From Calliopum simillimum (lineage: Eukaryota > Arthropoda > Insecta > Diptera > Lauxaniidae), in the NCBI GenBank assembly GCA_951812925.1, contig OX638370.1, positions 42,411,948 through 42,475,947 of the forward strand: 64,000 bases of DNA, given 5' to 3'. The translations under genes were made by a program, and so were the position numbers. How positions within the stretch are numbered: position 1 is the first letter of the stretch; each line of letters starts with the position of its first letter. The notes beneath the pieces were generated by a model. It worked only from the letters and a program-made list of their open reading frames with translations. It had not been told where the DNA came from and made no database searches. Positions 10,527 through 22,371 of this stretch are shown here, in pieces.

Positions 10527-10660
10527 TCCAGAATAGTGTTAAAATAACTGATATATTATATAGATTTTGTACATTTCATCATAATTCTGTATTCATGTAC
10601 TTATGTACAGTAATAATGTTGATATCAATTAATTTGTAACAAAAATAAGGAGTATTTCGA

Positions 10661-10666
10661 AATAAA
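10661..10666 (+). terminator. Polyadenylation signal, gene copy 1
   Basis: AATAAA lies 135 bp after the stop. The 3' UTR (TTTTGTACATTTCATCATAATTC-like) is related to those of the other copies, showing that the duplicated unit includes it. Confidence 0.7.
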
Positions 10667-10852
10667 AATGTTTACACTATGTAGCAAAAGATTTTAATGT
10701 TTTATTTTTGAATTTTTTTATTATTTGACCAGATGAAACCAAATCTGTGAAACCTGATATAGTAGTCTTTGGCTTCAAAAACTTCCATACAGTGTCAGAT
10801 CTACATGGACTTGAGTATGCTTAATATTAGTACCAAAAAAATGTGCTCAGAC

Positions 10853-13800
10853 CAGAGATGGGCACAGCTAGTTACTTTTGTAACTTGATACATTTTTGTA
10901 ACTTGTTACTTTTGTATCAAGTATCCAAAATTTTTTTAGTTACTTGTTACTTTTGTATCAGTATCAAAAAAAAATTTTGTTACTTGTTACTTTTGTATCA
11001 GTATCAAAAAAAAATTTTGTTACTTGATACAAAAGTAACAAGTAACTAAAAAAATTTTTGATACTTGATACAAAAGTAGCAATCTCATGAGTAACTATTG
11101 TTATTGATACATATATGGGCACGGCCACGTAAGACGAAGCTATACAACTTTTTTTTTTTCTTTAAATCTCCCACTCATTTGCCCATATTTCATAAGTTTA
11201 CATCTAATGCTGTCCAAAAATACTATTTTCAAGTATATAAGTTGATTTAAGGGGTGCTTTTTTCATAAAAACTTACTCTTGCTTGTGAAAAGAAAAAAAA
11301 ATGCCAAAAAAACAAGTCCCGAAAAGAAGGTAAAAATTTGCTTTATTTTTATTGTATCAATGCAATTTTGATATCCGCAGAAAGAAAATATTTGAAATTA
11401 AGGATTAACATTGATATTTTGAAGGAAAACCAGTTGCTTATGCATATTTGTTGGCGATGAATTCTACCGCAATAAAAAACGTGACGTTCCCAACGAAATA
11501 TTTTAAGAAGTTTCTTGTAGCGGAAGTTAGTGGGTAAAATATTAAAATGCAATCACCTTTTTCGAGTATTTTCAGTCTAATTTCTGAATCCATTTTAAAA
11601 TTACTTAAATAAAGTGTCTACCATGGTGAACATAGGCACTAAATATGTGTAACGTTCCCAACATTTTTTAATCAAAAATCATAAGTTATATTTTTGCACT
11701 AAAATTTCTTCTGAATCCACGCTGTGTTGAAAGGGATAGAAATTCGTTACAATAATTTTAATCAATTAATAAGAACTGTTGGATTGAAGATGAAGTTATG
11801 GACATAAATCACGTTAATTGCTATTTTGAGATCTATCCAAGTGCATAGGATATCACAAATATTTCGTTCTTTACAGGCTTTTTGAAGCTTCCGAAACAAC
11901 CTAGTAATATTCTTGTTACATGTACCAAATTTCATGCATCTAGCTTAATCCGTTCGGCCACCTGTCAGGGCTCAACATAAAAATCTGAAAAAAACAGAAA
12001 AAAATTTATTTTCGATTTCATTTTTTTTGTTGAACCCAGACTGGTGGCCAAAAGAATTTAGCTAGATGCATGAAATTTGGTACAGATAACGACAATATTA
12101 CTAAGCTGCCTGAGACTAAAATTGGACGTGATCGGTTAATCTCCACGCCTACTTCCCATACAACGTTTTAACTAGCATATATGGGAGGTAGGCGTGAACA
12201 TTAACCGATCCAGCTCAATTTTAATCCTGATCAGAAAATAGCTCTCACTATTATCTGTACCAAGTTTCATGTAGATAGCTTTATCCTTTTGGGAGAAATC
12301 GTAATTTCAAAAAAAATATGTATCTAGGTCTTGGAACAAAAAATTTGTAATGTAGTGTAAATGGGAACCTTCCAAGGAATGAAATATTCACATATTTTCA
12401 TCTTTATGGATGTTTGGACTGTTTGGCTGTATTTGCCCTCAATTTATTTATAGAAATTCGTACGCATAACGTTCCCAACGCTTTTGCGTGACGAAACCAA
12501 CGTTGCTTTAATGTCTGTAAGTCCACCACTGACCTCAAAAATTGTTGAAAAAAAAATAACGTTCCCAACGGCACTTAAACTCTTATAACTTCTAAGCCAT
12601 GAGCGATAGACAAAAACTTTGTTCCTACAAAGTATTGGCCTTAGGGAGCTTTATTACATGCATTTAAGATATCATGATGTTTGATTATTTTTCAAAGAGA
12701 TATGGGCAAAAATGTGCGTGCGAACGTAACGTTCCCAACGGTGGCCGTGCCCATATGTATAAATTTACATTTTTAATGGTTTTCAGGACTGCCAACTGTT
12801 ATTTATTTTTATTTTGGTTAAATGGAACTTTTTTAAATTTAATTAAAAAAAAATAAATTTAGGTCTTGAAGTTCTTAGATAAGCTTTTTAAAAAATCCAA
12901 CACATATTTTTAGGGTTGCCACCTGGTTATTTTCTGGAATTTTGCTAAAATCATACTTTTTATGACGTAATTCAAATTTTTACTTTAGGACACGCTCAGA
13001 TAAATTTTTTTAAAATTATACAAAAACTTTTAGGGTTGCCACCTGATTTTTTTTTGTAAATTTTGCTTAAGCCATATATGTATTTAGAAAAAAAATTTAA
13101 TTTTAGTCTTAAAACGCTTAGATAAACTTTTTAAAAACCAAGCACATTTTTGGGGTTGCCACCTGGTTTTTTTAATAAAATCAAAATTTTCTTCCAAAAA
13201 ATTCTTTAAAACACCATTTTCTCTCTATAAATTAACATATTGGGTCCAAAAACAACGAAACAAAAATTTAGGGTTGCCATATTAGGGTTGCCAGACGTTT
13301 TTTCGCAAAATTGCCTTTCTTTATCAACTTTCTTTTTTGAAAAGTTATAGGATCAACCCAAAAACACATTGTAATTTTTTTAGGGTTGCCACCTGGTTTT
13401 TTTAATAAACTCAAAATTTTCTTCCAAAAAATTCCTTAAGTCAACATTTTCACTCTATAAATTGACACAGTGGGTCTAAAAATAACAGAACAAAAAATAT
13501 GGCAACCCTAAATTTTTGTTTCGTTGTTTTTGGACCCAATATGTTAATTTATATAGAGAAAATGGTGTTTTAAGGAATTTTTTTAAAGAAAATTTTGATT
13601 TTATTAAAAAAACCAGGTGGCAACCCTAAAAATTTACTATGAGTTTTTGGGTCGATCCTATAACTTTTCAATAAAGAAAGTTGATAAAGAAAGGCAATTT
13701 TGCGAAAAAACGTCTGGCAACCCTAATATGGCAACCCTAAATTTTTGTTTCGTTGTTTTTGGATCCAATATGTTAATTTATAGAGAGAAAATGGTGTTTT

Positions 13801-14504
13801 AAGGAATTTTTTGTAAGAAAATTTTGATTTTATTAAAAATACCAGGTGGTAACCCCAAAAATGTGCTTGGTTTTAAAAAAGTTTATCTAAGCGTTTTAAG
13901 ACTAAAATTAAATTTTTTTTTCTAAATACATATATGGCTTAAGCAAAATTTACAAAAAAAAATCAGGTGGCAACCCTAAAAGTTTTTGTATAATTTAAAA
14001 AAAATTTATCTGAGCGTGTCCTAAAGTAAAAATTTGAATTACGTCACAAAAAGTATGATTTTAGCAAAATTCCAGAAAATAACCAGGTGGCAACCCTAAA
14101 AATATGTGTTGGATTTTTTAAAAAGCTTATCTAAGAACTTCAAGACCTAAATTTATTTTTTTTAATTAAATTTAAAAAAGTTCCATTTAACCAAAATAAA
14201 AATAAATAACAGTTGGCAGTCCTGAAAACCATTAAAAATGTAAATTTATACATATATGTATCAATAACAATAGTTACTCATGAGATTGCTACTTTTGTAT
14301 CAAGTATCAAAAATTTTTTTAGTTACTTGTTACTTTTGTATCAAGTAACAAAATTTTTTTTTGATACTGATACAAAAGTAACAAGTAACAAAATTTTTTT
14401 TTGATACTGATACAAAAGTAACAAGTAACTAAAAAAATTTTTGATACTTGATACAAAAGTAACAAAGTATCAGTAACAAAAAGTTACAATTTTGCCCATC
14501 TCTG
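10853..14504. mobile_element. 3.65-kb palindromic hAT-type element, 8-bp TSD GCTCAGAC
   Basis: The ends are CAGAGATGGGCA and TGCCCATCTCTG, flanked by GCTCAGAC at 10845-10852 and 14505-14512. The uninterrupted paralogue is in block A at about 33-45. CAG...CTG ends with an 8-bp duplication point to hAT. The element is one large inverted repeat centred near 13500. Its outer parts hold repeats of TTACTTTTGTATCAAGTA and its inner parts a repeated AGGGTTGCCACCTGG motif. The left arm was later split by the 11117-12752 element. No transposase is present. Confidence 0.85.
11117..12752. mobile_element. Nested element with GGGCACGGCCAC ends, TSD ATAT
   Basis: GGGCACGGCCAC and GTGGCCGTGCCC bound the insert, with ATAT on both sides. 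The intact opposite arm of the host palindrome (about 14240-14260, ACATATATGT) is the empty site. A motif of the form AACGTTCCCAACG recurs at least five times (about 11483, 11650, 12467, 12558, 12727), denser toward the right end, which looks like subterminal transposase-binding sites. A small inverted repeat centred near 12010 (TTTAGCTAGATGCATG and its inverse) lies inside. No coding region is recognised. Confidence 0.75.
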
Positions 14505-14512
14505 GCTCAGAC

Positions 14513-16340
14513 TCTTGTAGATGAGACTGTCTAAAACAACGATCAGGATGTTGCCAGGATCTGCAATAGTCCTTTTATTTTTTACCTCAACCATCACGAT
14601 TTTCCATCTCCAGTTTTTATATCATTTTTCGAATCGATCCCTACTTTCCGAGTCATAAACTTTCGGAGTAAAGGTATCTGTCTTAACTCTAAAACGGTAT
14701 CAAACTGTTACGAATCTTTGCAAAGCCTGAGCAATAATAACTCAGTACGATTACTGTGGGTTCCTGGTCACTGCAACATTGTGGGAAATGAAGGGGCTGA
14801 CGAGCTTGCTAAACAAAATGTGCTCCCTTGATTAAGTTTTATTATACGCAAAAGACTAAGCAACCAGAAATTTTAACGGAAAATAGATGGCGAAACAACA
14901 CAAAAACAAAACGGTCAAAAAAATTCTGGCCCTCTTACAATAATAACAAAACTACATACATATGTACTCTCTCTTAGCAAAATTAATTGCAGACTGTTGA
15001 TTGGTGTTACAACTGGACACTGCTTAATTGGACACCTTGCATAAAGGATGGGATTAATATCAAACAACTGGTGCAGAAACTGTTCCGAACCCGATGAGGA
15101 AGAAACGGTAGAGCACGTCTTGAGCTATTGCCCGGCGCTAACCAGACGCAGAATGGCAACTATTGGGCAGGCTATGTTCGGCTCCATAAATGAAGTAGCT
15201 GGAAAAGCATTATCGAAACTAATGAATTTCGCCTTAAAAACTGGAACCTTCGATAGAGATAAAAATCATGAAGCCAGAACACTGCTATTCTCCTAACTGA
15301 AGAGAGTTTTGTGGTAACGCTTTGGACCTAGTTGATCTATGTGAGGTTTTTGCTTACGCAATTACCGCCACCCTAACCTAACCTAAGGGCAACTGTTAAT
15401 AAAGGATTTCCGAGCGAAAAAGTAAAAATATTAAAATTTTATTTTTATCAGTAACATTTTTATTGTAAATTTTTCGAGTCTTTGTTGACTAAGATGAAAA
15501 ATGACAGCTCTATTCTAGATTTAGTAAACGAACAAGTTAGATTTTTGGTTTGTTTATTTAGAAGGCATAACGAGTAATAGGTACGTTTACTAAATCTAAA
15601 ACTTTGCAGTAATTATTCATCCAATCTTGGTCAGCAATAGCTCGAAATTTTTGTAATAAAATATTTTACTGAGAAAAATAACAAAATTTCCACTTTTTAA
15701 ATTTTTCGGTCCGGAAAAATTTTATTGTACATTACTGAAGTAAATTCTTACTTTAAAGGCTTATAACTCGGAAAGTGGGGGTCCAATAGATTTAAGAAAA
15801 ATATTCTTGCCCAATCTTATGCTAACTATTGCAAGTATCGGTGTGAAATTTGGTTCCACTATAAGGAATAGCACTTCCACAGCAGTAGTTTCAAAATTTG
15901 GCTTGCGTGGGAGCTGTAACGCTCTCTTGCATGAATTCAGCTAGTTTTTGTTCTGAAGTTGCACTGTCTTCAGTGTCTGTCCGATATTTGCATTATCTCA
16001 TACAACGTACTGTAAAATTGCTTGTATAGGAAGTGCTACGTCCTTTTGTCTAAATTCGCAGCCTTTACTGTTACCAACCTAAAACAAGCTCAAGAATGCA
16101 TGAAATACGCCATTGCCAACATAAATGGTTTTTGGTGAAAATCTAAGTAACAAAACTTGATAGAAAAAACCGGTTAGTGCCATTAAGTTTATGGCATCAT
16201 ACTTCAACAGTTTTTCTCTAAAAGCCAAAAATTAGTACAGTAATCCCCGCTTATAAGTATTTCTGAAATTGCTTGATTTTTTGTGCATATAAGCGTGAAA
16301 TTCATATTTAAAAACTCGGTTATATGCATGAAAAGTGTTC
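14513..16340. repeat. Dispersed repeat block A, copy 2, with inverted arm
   Basis: Block A resumes after the hAT-type palindrome. It is broken by the non-LTR fragment, resumes at about 15390 and then turns back on itself at about 15560. From 15580 to 15780 the TTACTAAATCTAAAA...ACTCGGAAAGT sequence is the inverse of 14640-15550. From 15780 to 16340 no gene is seen; a TTTTTATGGAAAGTGC-like motif and a TAATCCCCGCTTATAAG stretch are unassigned. Confidence 0.55.
14693..15390 (+). pseudogene. 3' fragment of a non-LTR retrotransposon (RNase H end and Cys motif)
   Basis: The + strand reads LLWVPGHCNIVGNEGADELAK, the end of an RNase H domain. After in-frame stops it continues with a LLIGVTTGHCLIGHLA-type stretch and a CRNCSEPDEEETVEHVLSYCPAL cysteine motif, ending at the stop at 15294-15296. 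The same order of parts occurs in the 5737-7161 copy but the sequences differ. The 3' end is a short CCTAACCTAACCTAA tail. Block A continues on both sides as at 205-220, so this is a 5'-truncated insertion. Confidence 0.8.
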
Positions 16341-16494
16341 AATAACCAAATGTGGTGGAATATATTCCTAGATGTATAAAATTAAATTCCCAATAAGTGA
16401 TCAAAAAAATTTCGACCCGAGAGGGTGTCAGGAGGTCGTTTTATCGAAAAATTTTGGGTAAATCGATATTTCCGATAATATACGGCAGAGCATA

Positions 16495-16968
16495 CAGGGT
16501 GCTCCATCTTTTATGTCGGTATGTAAACGCTGAATAACTTTCACATTTACCAACCGATTGATTGCATCAGATATGTTTTGGAAACGTCAATTCAGTACAA
16601 TTTTTGCCATTGACTGGCCACCCAGATCACCTGATTTAACCCCTCGGACTTCTTTTTGTGGGGTTATCTGAAAAGCAAGGTTTACGCCAACCAGCCTCAA
16701 ACTATTGACGAGCTCAAGGCAAACATTCGTGCTGAAATCGACGCTATAACACCCGAGATGCTCGGAAAGGTAATGGCAAACGCAGAAAAAAGGAGTCATT
16801 TTGTAATTGCTAATAAAGGTGGCCACTTCATTGATATTGTTTCAAAAACTAGTCCAAAAAAATTGTAAAGAACCAAACTGAATAAAAATACATCACTTAT
16901 AGAAATCGGTTGTTTTTTCTCAAAGTTATTCAATGTTTACATACCGACATAAAAGATGGAGCACCATG
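16495..16968 (+). mobile_element. Internally deleted mariner/Tc1-type element, TA target
   Basis: The ends CAGGGTGCTCCATCTTTTAT and the near-inverse ATAAAAGATGGAGCACCATG are flanked by TA. Uninterrupted block B copies at about 37010-37025 and 2240-2265 show the empty site. The 474-bp element keeps only the C-terminal end of a transposase, so it is a deletion derivative that would need a helper in trans. Confidence 0.85.
16618..16868 (+). pseudogene. C-terminal fragment of a mariner/Tc1 transposase
   Basis: WPPRSPDLTP is followed by a one-base frameshift and then DFFLWGYLKSKVYANQP, the standard context of the last catalytic acidic residue in mariner-like transposases. The C-terminal tail TIDELKANIRAEI...GGHFIDIV follows. 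The catalytic core and DNA-binding domain upstream are deleted. It ends at the stop at 16866-16868. Confidence 0.85.
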
Positions 16969-19247
16969 TATATTTCAAAAGTAGTAGATATGTTACTATG
17001 GAGTAAAATTCAGAAAAATCGTATGTGCGTTGTGGCTACCAAATGGGTTAAAAAAGTCTAAATCACTCATTACGGCCACATATTAAGTCCTAAAACTCTG
17101 AAAAAATTCTAGCAAATTCTTTGTTAAAAATAAATTTATTTTGTTTATTTTATTTTTTTAATTAAAGCGCCCCCTGCCGAGGAAAAAATGAAAAACCAAA
17201 TATTTGGGGTAAGAACATTCGTTTTTTTCCGGTATGCGATCGAGCACACCATAGCGCCACATCAGGCAAGATAGCATAATATCTAACAAATATTCCGGAG
17301 TAAAATTCAGAAAAATTGTTTGTGGGTCTTGGCGACAGAATGGGTTAAAAAGTCAAAATCGCTCTTTACGCCCACATAACAGGTCCGAAAGTTCTGAAAA
17401 AATTCAAGCAAATCCCTTGACGAAAAATAAATCGACTTCTTTATGATGTTTTTTTGAATCAAGCCCCCCATGCCGAGTAAAAAACGAAAAATGCTAAGAT
17501 TTGGGTAAAAAAACTTTATTTTTGGTGAAATACAAAATTTTGAGTTTTTTCGTTTTTTGCTCATCATAGGGGCTTAAATCAAAAAAACATCATAAGCAAA
17601 GTCGATTTATTTTTGGTCAAGAAAATTGCTTGAATTTTTTTTAGAATTTTCGGACCTGTTATGTGGGCGTAAAGAGCGGTTTAGACCTTTTAACCCATTC
17701 TGTCGCCACGACCCATATAAGATTTTTCTGAAATTTTTTACGGAAAATTTATTAGATATCATGCTATCTTGCCTTATGTGTCACTATGGTGTGCTCGTTC
17801 GCATATCGCCAAAAATCGGATTTTTTACCCCAAATTTTTGGATTTTAATTTTTAATGCGGCATTAAACTAGTAAGGGTGGTATCTTTGGCCTGGCCAAAA
17901 ACTAAATACCCTACACTGCATTTCAAGTATATTATTAGGAGAGTATAAGAACAAATTGCTTATATGGGAAGTGCCACGCCCTCACCTCCGAGCTTACCTT
18001 GATTTTGCGTAGAGCTTGCACTTATTGTTCTGAGTGTTTGAATAAAATTCGGTTAGGTTTTCTTTAAAAAATCTTTCAGTATAGCATTTTGGAACTTTCG
18101 CTTGTATGGGAGGTGCCACGCCCTCTAATCCTATTTCGCCTACTTTAAGCTCAGGGTTTACAATTAATGTTCTTCGTGTTTGAGTGAAATTTGGTTGGAT
18201 TATCTCAAAAAACACTTTCATTATATAATTTTGAAGTATTTGCTTATATGGGAGGTGCCACGCCCTCTTGTCCGAGTTTACCTAGATCTTGCGTTTAGCA
18301 TGCATTTATAGATCCGATTGTTTGAGTGTAATTTGGTTGGGTTATCTCAAAAAACGCTTTCCGTACAACATTTTGAAACTTTTGTTTATATGGGAGGTGC
18401 CACGCCCTCTAGTCCGAATTCGCCTAGTTTTTTCTCAGAGCTTATATTTACTTTTCCCAGTATTTATGTGTGTATTGCTTCTGTTTTTGCGAATAATGCT
18501 GTTATTATTGCATTTTGAATATATTTTTTGTATGGGCGGTAGGCGTGTCCGTTGACCAATTTCGCTCATTTTCAATCACCCGAGCTAGCTTTTACGACGG
18601 AGGCTGTGTACCAAATTTCATTGAATTATGTTGCTCAGTTTTCCCAAAAAATGTATTTCCACACACACCCAGCTAGACAGACAGACGGACATAGCTATAT
18701 CGACTCAGGAGGTGACGCTGATCAAGAATATATATACTTTTCTATGTCTGCCACGCCTCCTTCTCTGCGTTACAAACGGAAGGACAAAGTGAATATCAGC
18801 GTTGCCATCAACTCAAAAGGGAGAGTGTCACAGCGATTCAAAAAAGGTGTCATATAACACCCTTCATTTTTATTTATTACATTTAATCCTAGAGGAGTTT
18901 TAACTATTGTTTGTAAGTAGTCTTAGTTTTTATCGTCGTATCGTCTCCAAATTAAGTTTCTGAAAATACAAGTATTAAAACGACAAGGATTGTTTAACAA
19001 TTTTAATTTATTTAATGAAAACATAAACAAACTTCAAAAACAAATACATAAATTAGTATGCAAAGAAATTTATAAAAACATATATAAAAATGGTTTGTGC
19101 TTATGGCTTTTTTCAGACCTAGAAACTTTTATTCAAAAAGATTTGCAAATAATTTGCTGAAAATTTGTTTTGCATAAAAGTTTATAATAACTTGTATAAA
19201 AGACGCATGAAATTGGTTTACTCTTTTCTTTTATATGCATCATTAAG

Positions 19248-19512
19248 AATTGAGGAGTGGCCGTACCAAAGGGCCTAAGTACCATTTCGAGGCAAAAGTA
19301 GTGTCATTATATGAAACGGGTGACATTTTGTTAGAAATTAATAAAATTGTTTTCTGATTTCATTTAAAATTTACTTGATGGTTTGAAATTTATGTCATTA
19401 TGTTGAAAAAATTATAATAGTCAAATAACCGACTATAAAGCACATAAAAAGTATGACATTACTTTTGCCTCGAAATGGTACTTAAGCCCTTTGGTACGGC
19501 CACTCCTCAATT
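19248..19512. mobile_element. Short palindromic element (MITE)
   Basis: AATTGAGGAGTGGCCGTACC and its inverse bound 265 bp. The inverted arms are about 75 bp (through GGCAAAAGTARTGTCAT) and there is no coding capacity. It lies inside the 18797-22030 element. Confidence 0.65.
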
Positions 19513-19843
19513 GTTCTTCGTCTTAGAAATGAGCTATAAACTGGTTTCGTGTGATTTTTTTTTTTTTTTAAATATGACCATTTGAAAATGATACCATATA
19601 GAGAAAAATCATATGAGAACCTACATACGATTTTTAACTCTCCTGTATCATTTTATAGTGGTTATAACTTTTTTTAAAGAAAAATCACACATAACTAGTT
19701 TCTAGCTCTTTTTGTAGACAAAAATAACTTAAGGTTGCATTCAATAGAAACGACCAAAACGATTTCGTAAGTCTTCCATACGAATTCGAAAATCATGTGT
19801 TTGAACATTACAAACTTTTATCAGAATTTAGGAGTATATATTA

Positions 19844-20847
19844 GGGTGGGCCGATTTGAAAACTGATCTCGGCTACCCCCTATGTGAAAGTTCATTCAAT
19901 TCTATGAATATTTGCCCAAGAACTATACCTCCGCGTTCAACTTTAGTTCGGCGCATTTTTTATCGAAAATTGTACCTTTCATCAATATTTTTTTTTTATT
20001 TTCATACTAAATTTTAAAAATTTTTACAAAGACAAAAGTAATGTCATTAAATGATTTGGCTGGTATTCTGTCAGTAATCAACTAATTTGCGTTCTGATTA
20101 CATAAAAAGTTCACCTGATGGTGTGGAATTGATGCTATATATTTAAAAAAGTGATATGGGTCAAATAACCGATTATTATGACCGACTTTCAAACTAAACG
20201 ATTCATATTTTTGGATGAATTTTTTCAAACAAAACACCAACCTAGGCTGAAAGTTCATTCAATTCTATGAATATTTGCCCAAGGAACCATACCTCTACGT
20301 TCAACTTTAGTTCGGCGCATTTTCAATTGAAAATTAAGGTAAAATTTTCAATCGAAAATGCGCCGAACTAAACTTGAACGTAGAGGTATGGTTCCTTGGG
20401 CAAATATTCATAGAATTGAATGAACTTTCAGCCTGAGTTGGTATATTGTTTGAAAAAATTCATCCAAAAATATTAATTGTTTATTTTGAAAGTCGGTCAT
20501 AATAATCGGCTATTTGACCCATATCATTTTTTTAAATATATAGCATCAATTCCACTCTATCAAGTAAACTTTTTATGTAAACAGAACTCAATTTAATTGA
20601 TTACTGACAGAATACCAGCCAAATCATATAATGACATTACTTTTGTCTTTATAAAAATTTTTAAAATTTAGTATGAAAACAAAAAAAAATATTGATGAAA
20701 GGTACAATTTTCGATCAAAAATGCGCCGAACAAAAGTTGAACGCAGAGATATAGTTCTTTGGGCAAATATTCATAGAATTGAATGAACTTTCACATAGCG
20801 GGGTAGCCGAGGTCGATAAAATTTCCTCCATACAATTTGGCCCACCC
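19844..20847. mobile_element. Palindromic TIR element GGGTGGGCC, TA target
   Basis: GGGTGGGCC and GGCCCACCC are flanked by TA. The 1-kb element is a palindrome of palindromes: the segment GAAAGTTCATTCAATTC...AGTTCGGCGCATTTT appears twice in each direction, at about 19885, 20245, 20365 and 20720. A transcript would fold into a nested hairpin. No gene is seen. Confidence 0.7.
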
Positions 20848-20850
20848 TAG

Positions 20851-21200
20851 TATATATCGATACCTTAGAGCGCTATAGTCCTATCTCCACATTTTGCGAT
20901 TTTGAGATTTTTGCAGTTATGGCATCATTGTGGGCTTCTTTACCGTGTAGAAAACTGTGTGATATCAAAATACCCTTAAAATACCAAAATATTCGATAAT
21001 TAAGAAAAATCCTATCTCCAAATTGTAATTTTTTCAAGAGCGCTACTGTCCTATCTCCACTGAATATTTAAATAAGTCACATTTTTAAAAAAAATTCTTC
21101 GTTTTTTCACGTTTTCTTGGGTTTCATGAATCTTTGCGACATTTTAGTGAACAAGTTTGGTTACACCCAAGGCTCCACTCTTGTTTGTCGGAACCAAAAC

Positions 21201-21235
<35 letters not shown>

Positions 21236-21583
21236 CGTTTTTTTTGTGTTTTCTACGCGTTTCATGACTTTTTATGACATTTTAGTTGAAAAAATTCAAA
21301 AAATGTACTAAATACATCGTTTTTATGAATAGTAGTGGAATTTTATATAAGGGCAAAAGTAATGACACACTATAAATTGGCTGGGATTTCGTTAGAAATT
21401 AATAAAATTGGCTAAAAACATTAAATTATGTTAAAATATACCATTGGTAAAATTATTGCACTTATCGTTATATCAAAATAGCAGCCAATCCTAAATAACC
21501 ACTGTTTGAAATCTTCTTTTTGCATTTCCCAACAATTGGAAAAATGGAGATAGGACTATAGCGCTCTAAGGTATCGATATATA
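20851..21583. mobile_element. TIR element with 39-bp inverted ends
   Basis: The 39-bp inverted ends contain CGATACCTTAGAGCGCTATA and the exact inverse. The element is next to the previous one, separated by only a few bases. An A-run of about 30 (21204-21232) and repeated TTTCATGAMTTTTTGCGACATTTTAGT-like units lie inside. It carries no open frame of note. Confidence 0.7.
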
Positions 21584-22063
21584 TTCTATCTTATGTAGCT
21601 TTTTTTAAAAAGCTGTTTAAACAGTTTGTTTCAAGGACTGAAAATTAAGCACTTCAAAATCACAGTTCAATTTAATTTAACGAGCCATTTTCAAAAAACT
21701 CGGTTTTCTTATCTTACTTAAATCACATTAATTGTGAAACCTCATTATAAATAAAAATTTTATCGTAATCTGATTTTGACATTTCATAAGTGCTCACGAT
21801 TTTGCCACCCATATTTTTTTAGATGTACTTAATTTAATGCGGGAAAGTACTTTTTGGAGATCGAAAGTACTTTTTCAATTAGCCACACTTACTAAAAAAA
21901 TAAAACAGCCCAATAGTCCGTGACACCTTGTGGAAAATCGTGGTGTCACAAAAATCTGATATTTTTTCGGTGTCACAGACAAAAACTAAGTGTCACATGT
22001 GACACCGAAAGTGTCACAATGGCAACGCTGGTGAATATACCCTTGGTGTAGGGTATAAAAAAC

Positions 22064-22371
22064 TGCACGTTAAATAACCTTTGAAGTATGCCCCATCTTA
22101 TGTATTTTTCAGAATTTTTCTATGAGTCCCCATTTGAAAGTTATTAATATTTCAGTGAAAGCTTACACCATTTTACTCAAAATGTTTTTGTATTAAAAAT
22201 TAAGTAAAGTTAGCACAGCGTACCAACTAACATAGCAAAAGGATAAATTAAGTACCATAACTTTAAGAATCCTTCAATAGTTCTCTGTTGAAGGTATTTT
22301 TAAAAAAATTTCTAAAGGTCCGCTTTTAAAAGTTATTAGTATTTTACTGAAAGCCTACCGCACTCGTAATT
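22064..22371. repeat. Left arm of an inverted repeat around DINE-like copy 2
   Basis: 22281-22368 (CTGTTGAAGGTATTTTTAAA...GCCTACCGCACT) reappears inverted at 23222-23330, so DINE-like copy 2 lies in the middle of a palindrome. No gene is seen. Confidence 0.55.

Larger units (their letters stand above)
16345..17867 (+). repeat. Dispersed repeat block B, copy 2
   Basis: This runs in the same orientation as the 36871-37260 copy and includes internally duplicated ACCCATTCTGTCGCCACGACCCA segments at about 17040, 17330 and 17690. A mariner-type mini-element interrupts it at 16495-16968. The short frames on either strand are shared mirror images of other copies and show no domain. It ends against the DINE-like repeat at 17868. 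Confidence 0.6.
18797..22030. mobile_element. hAT-like element, 8-bp TSD GTGAATAT
   Basis: CAGCGTTGCCAT and ATGGCAACGCTG-type ends are flanked by GTGAATAT at 18789-18796 and 22031-22038. The flanks join into one DINE-like repeat. Subterminal GTGTCAC/GTGACAC motifs are clustered at both ends, at least seven in total. 18880-19240 and 21590-21900 are AT-rich filler. Three palindromic elements are nested inside (19248, 19844, 20851). No transposase is recognisable. Confidence 0.8.
17868..22062 (-). mobile_element. DINE-1/mini-me-like repeat, copy 1 (split by insertion)
   Basis: Read on the minus strand it begins with a TATACCCTACACC-type palindrome (near 22050), then GTCCTTCCGTTTGTAACGC, a (TA)n, a TTCTTGATCAGCG core, GAGTCGATATAGC and a (GTCY)n run (18665-18700). 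It ends with the hairpin TTTGGCCAGGCCAAA and CCTTACTAGT (17868-17910). Four units of 142 bp with GTGCCACGCCC at 17971, 18113, 18255 and 18397 form a tandem array inside. This layout matches DINE-1/mini-me repeats, which are Helentron-related. A 3.2-kb hAT-like element splits it at 18797. Confidence 0.65.

Noticed and set aside
18289..18857. Several frames across the tandem units and microsatellite of the DINE-like repeat
   Set aside because: The same frames appear in every copy (22380-22693, 61061-61421) because the repeat is the same; no domain and no start context.
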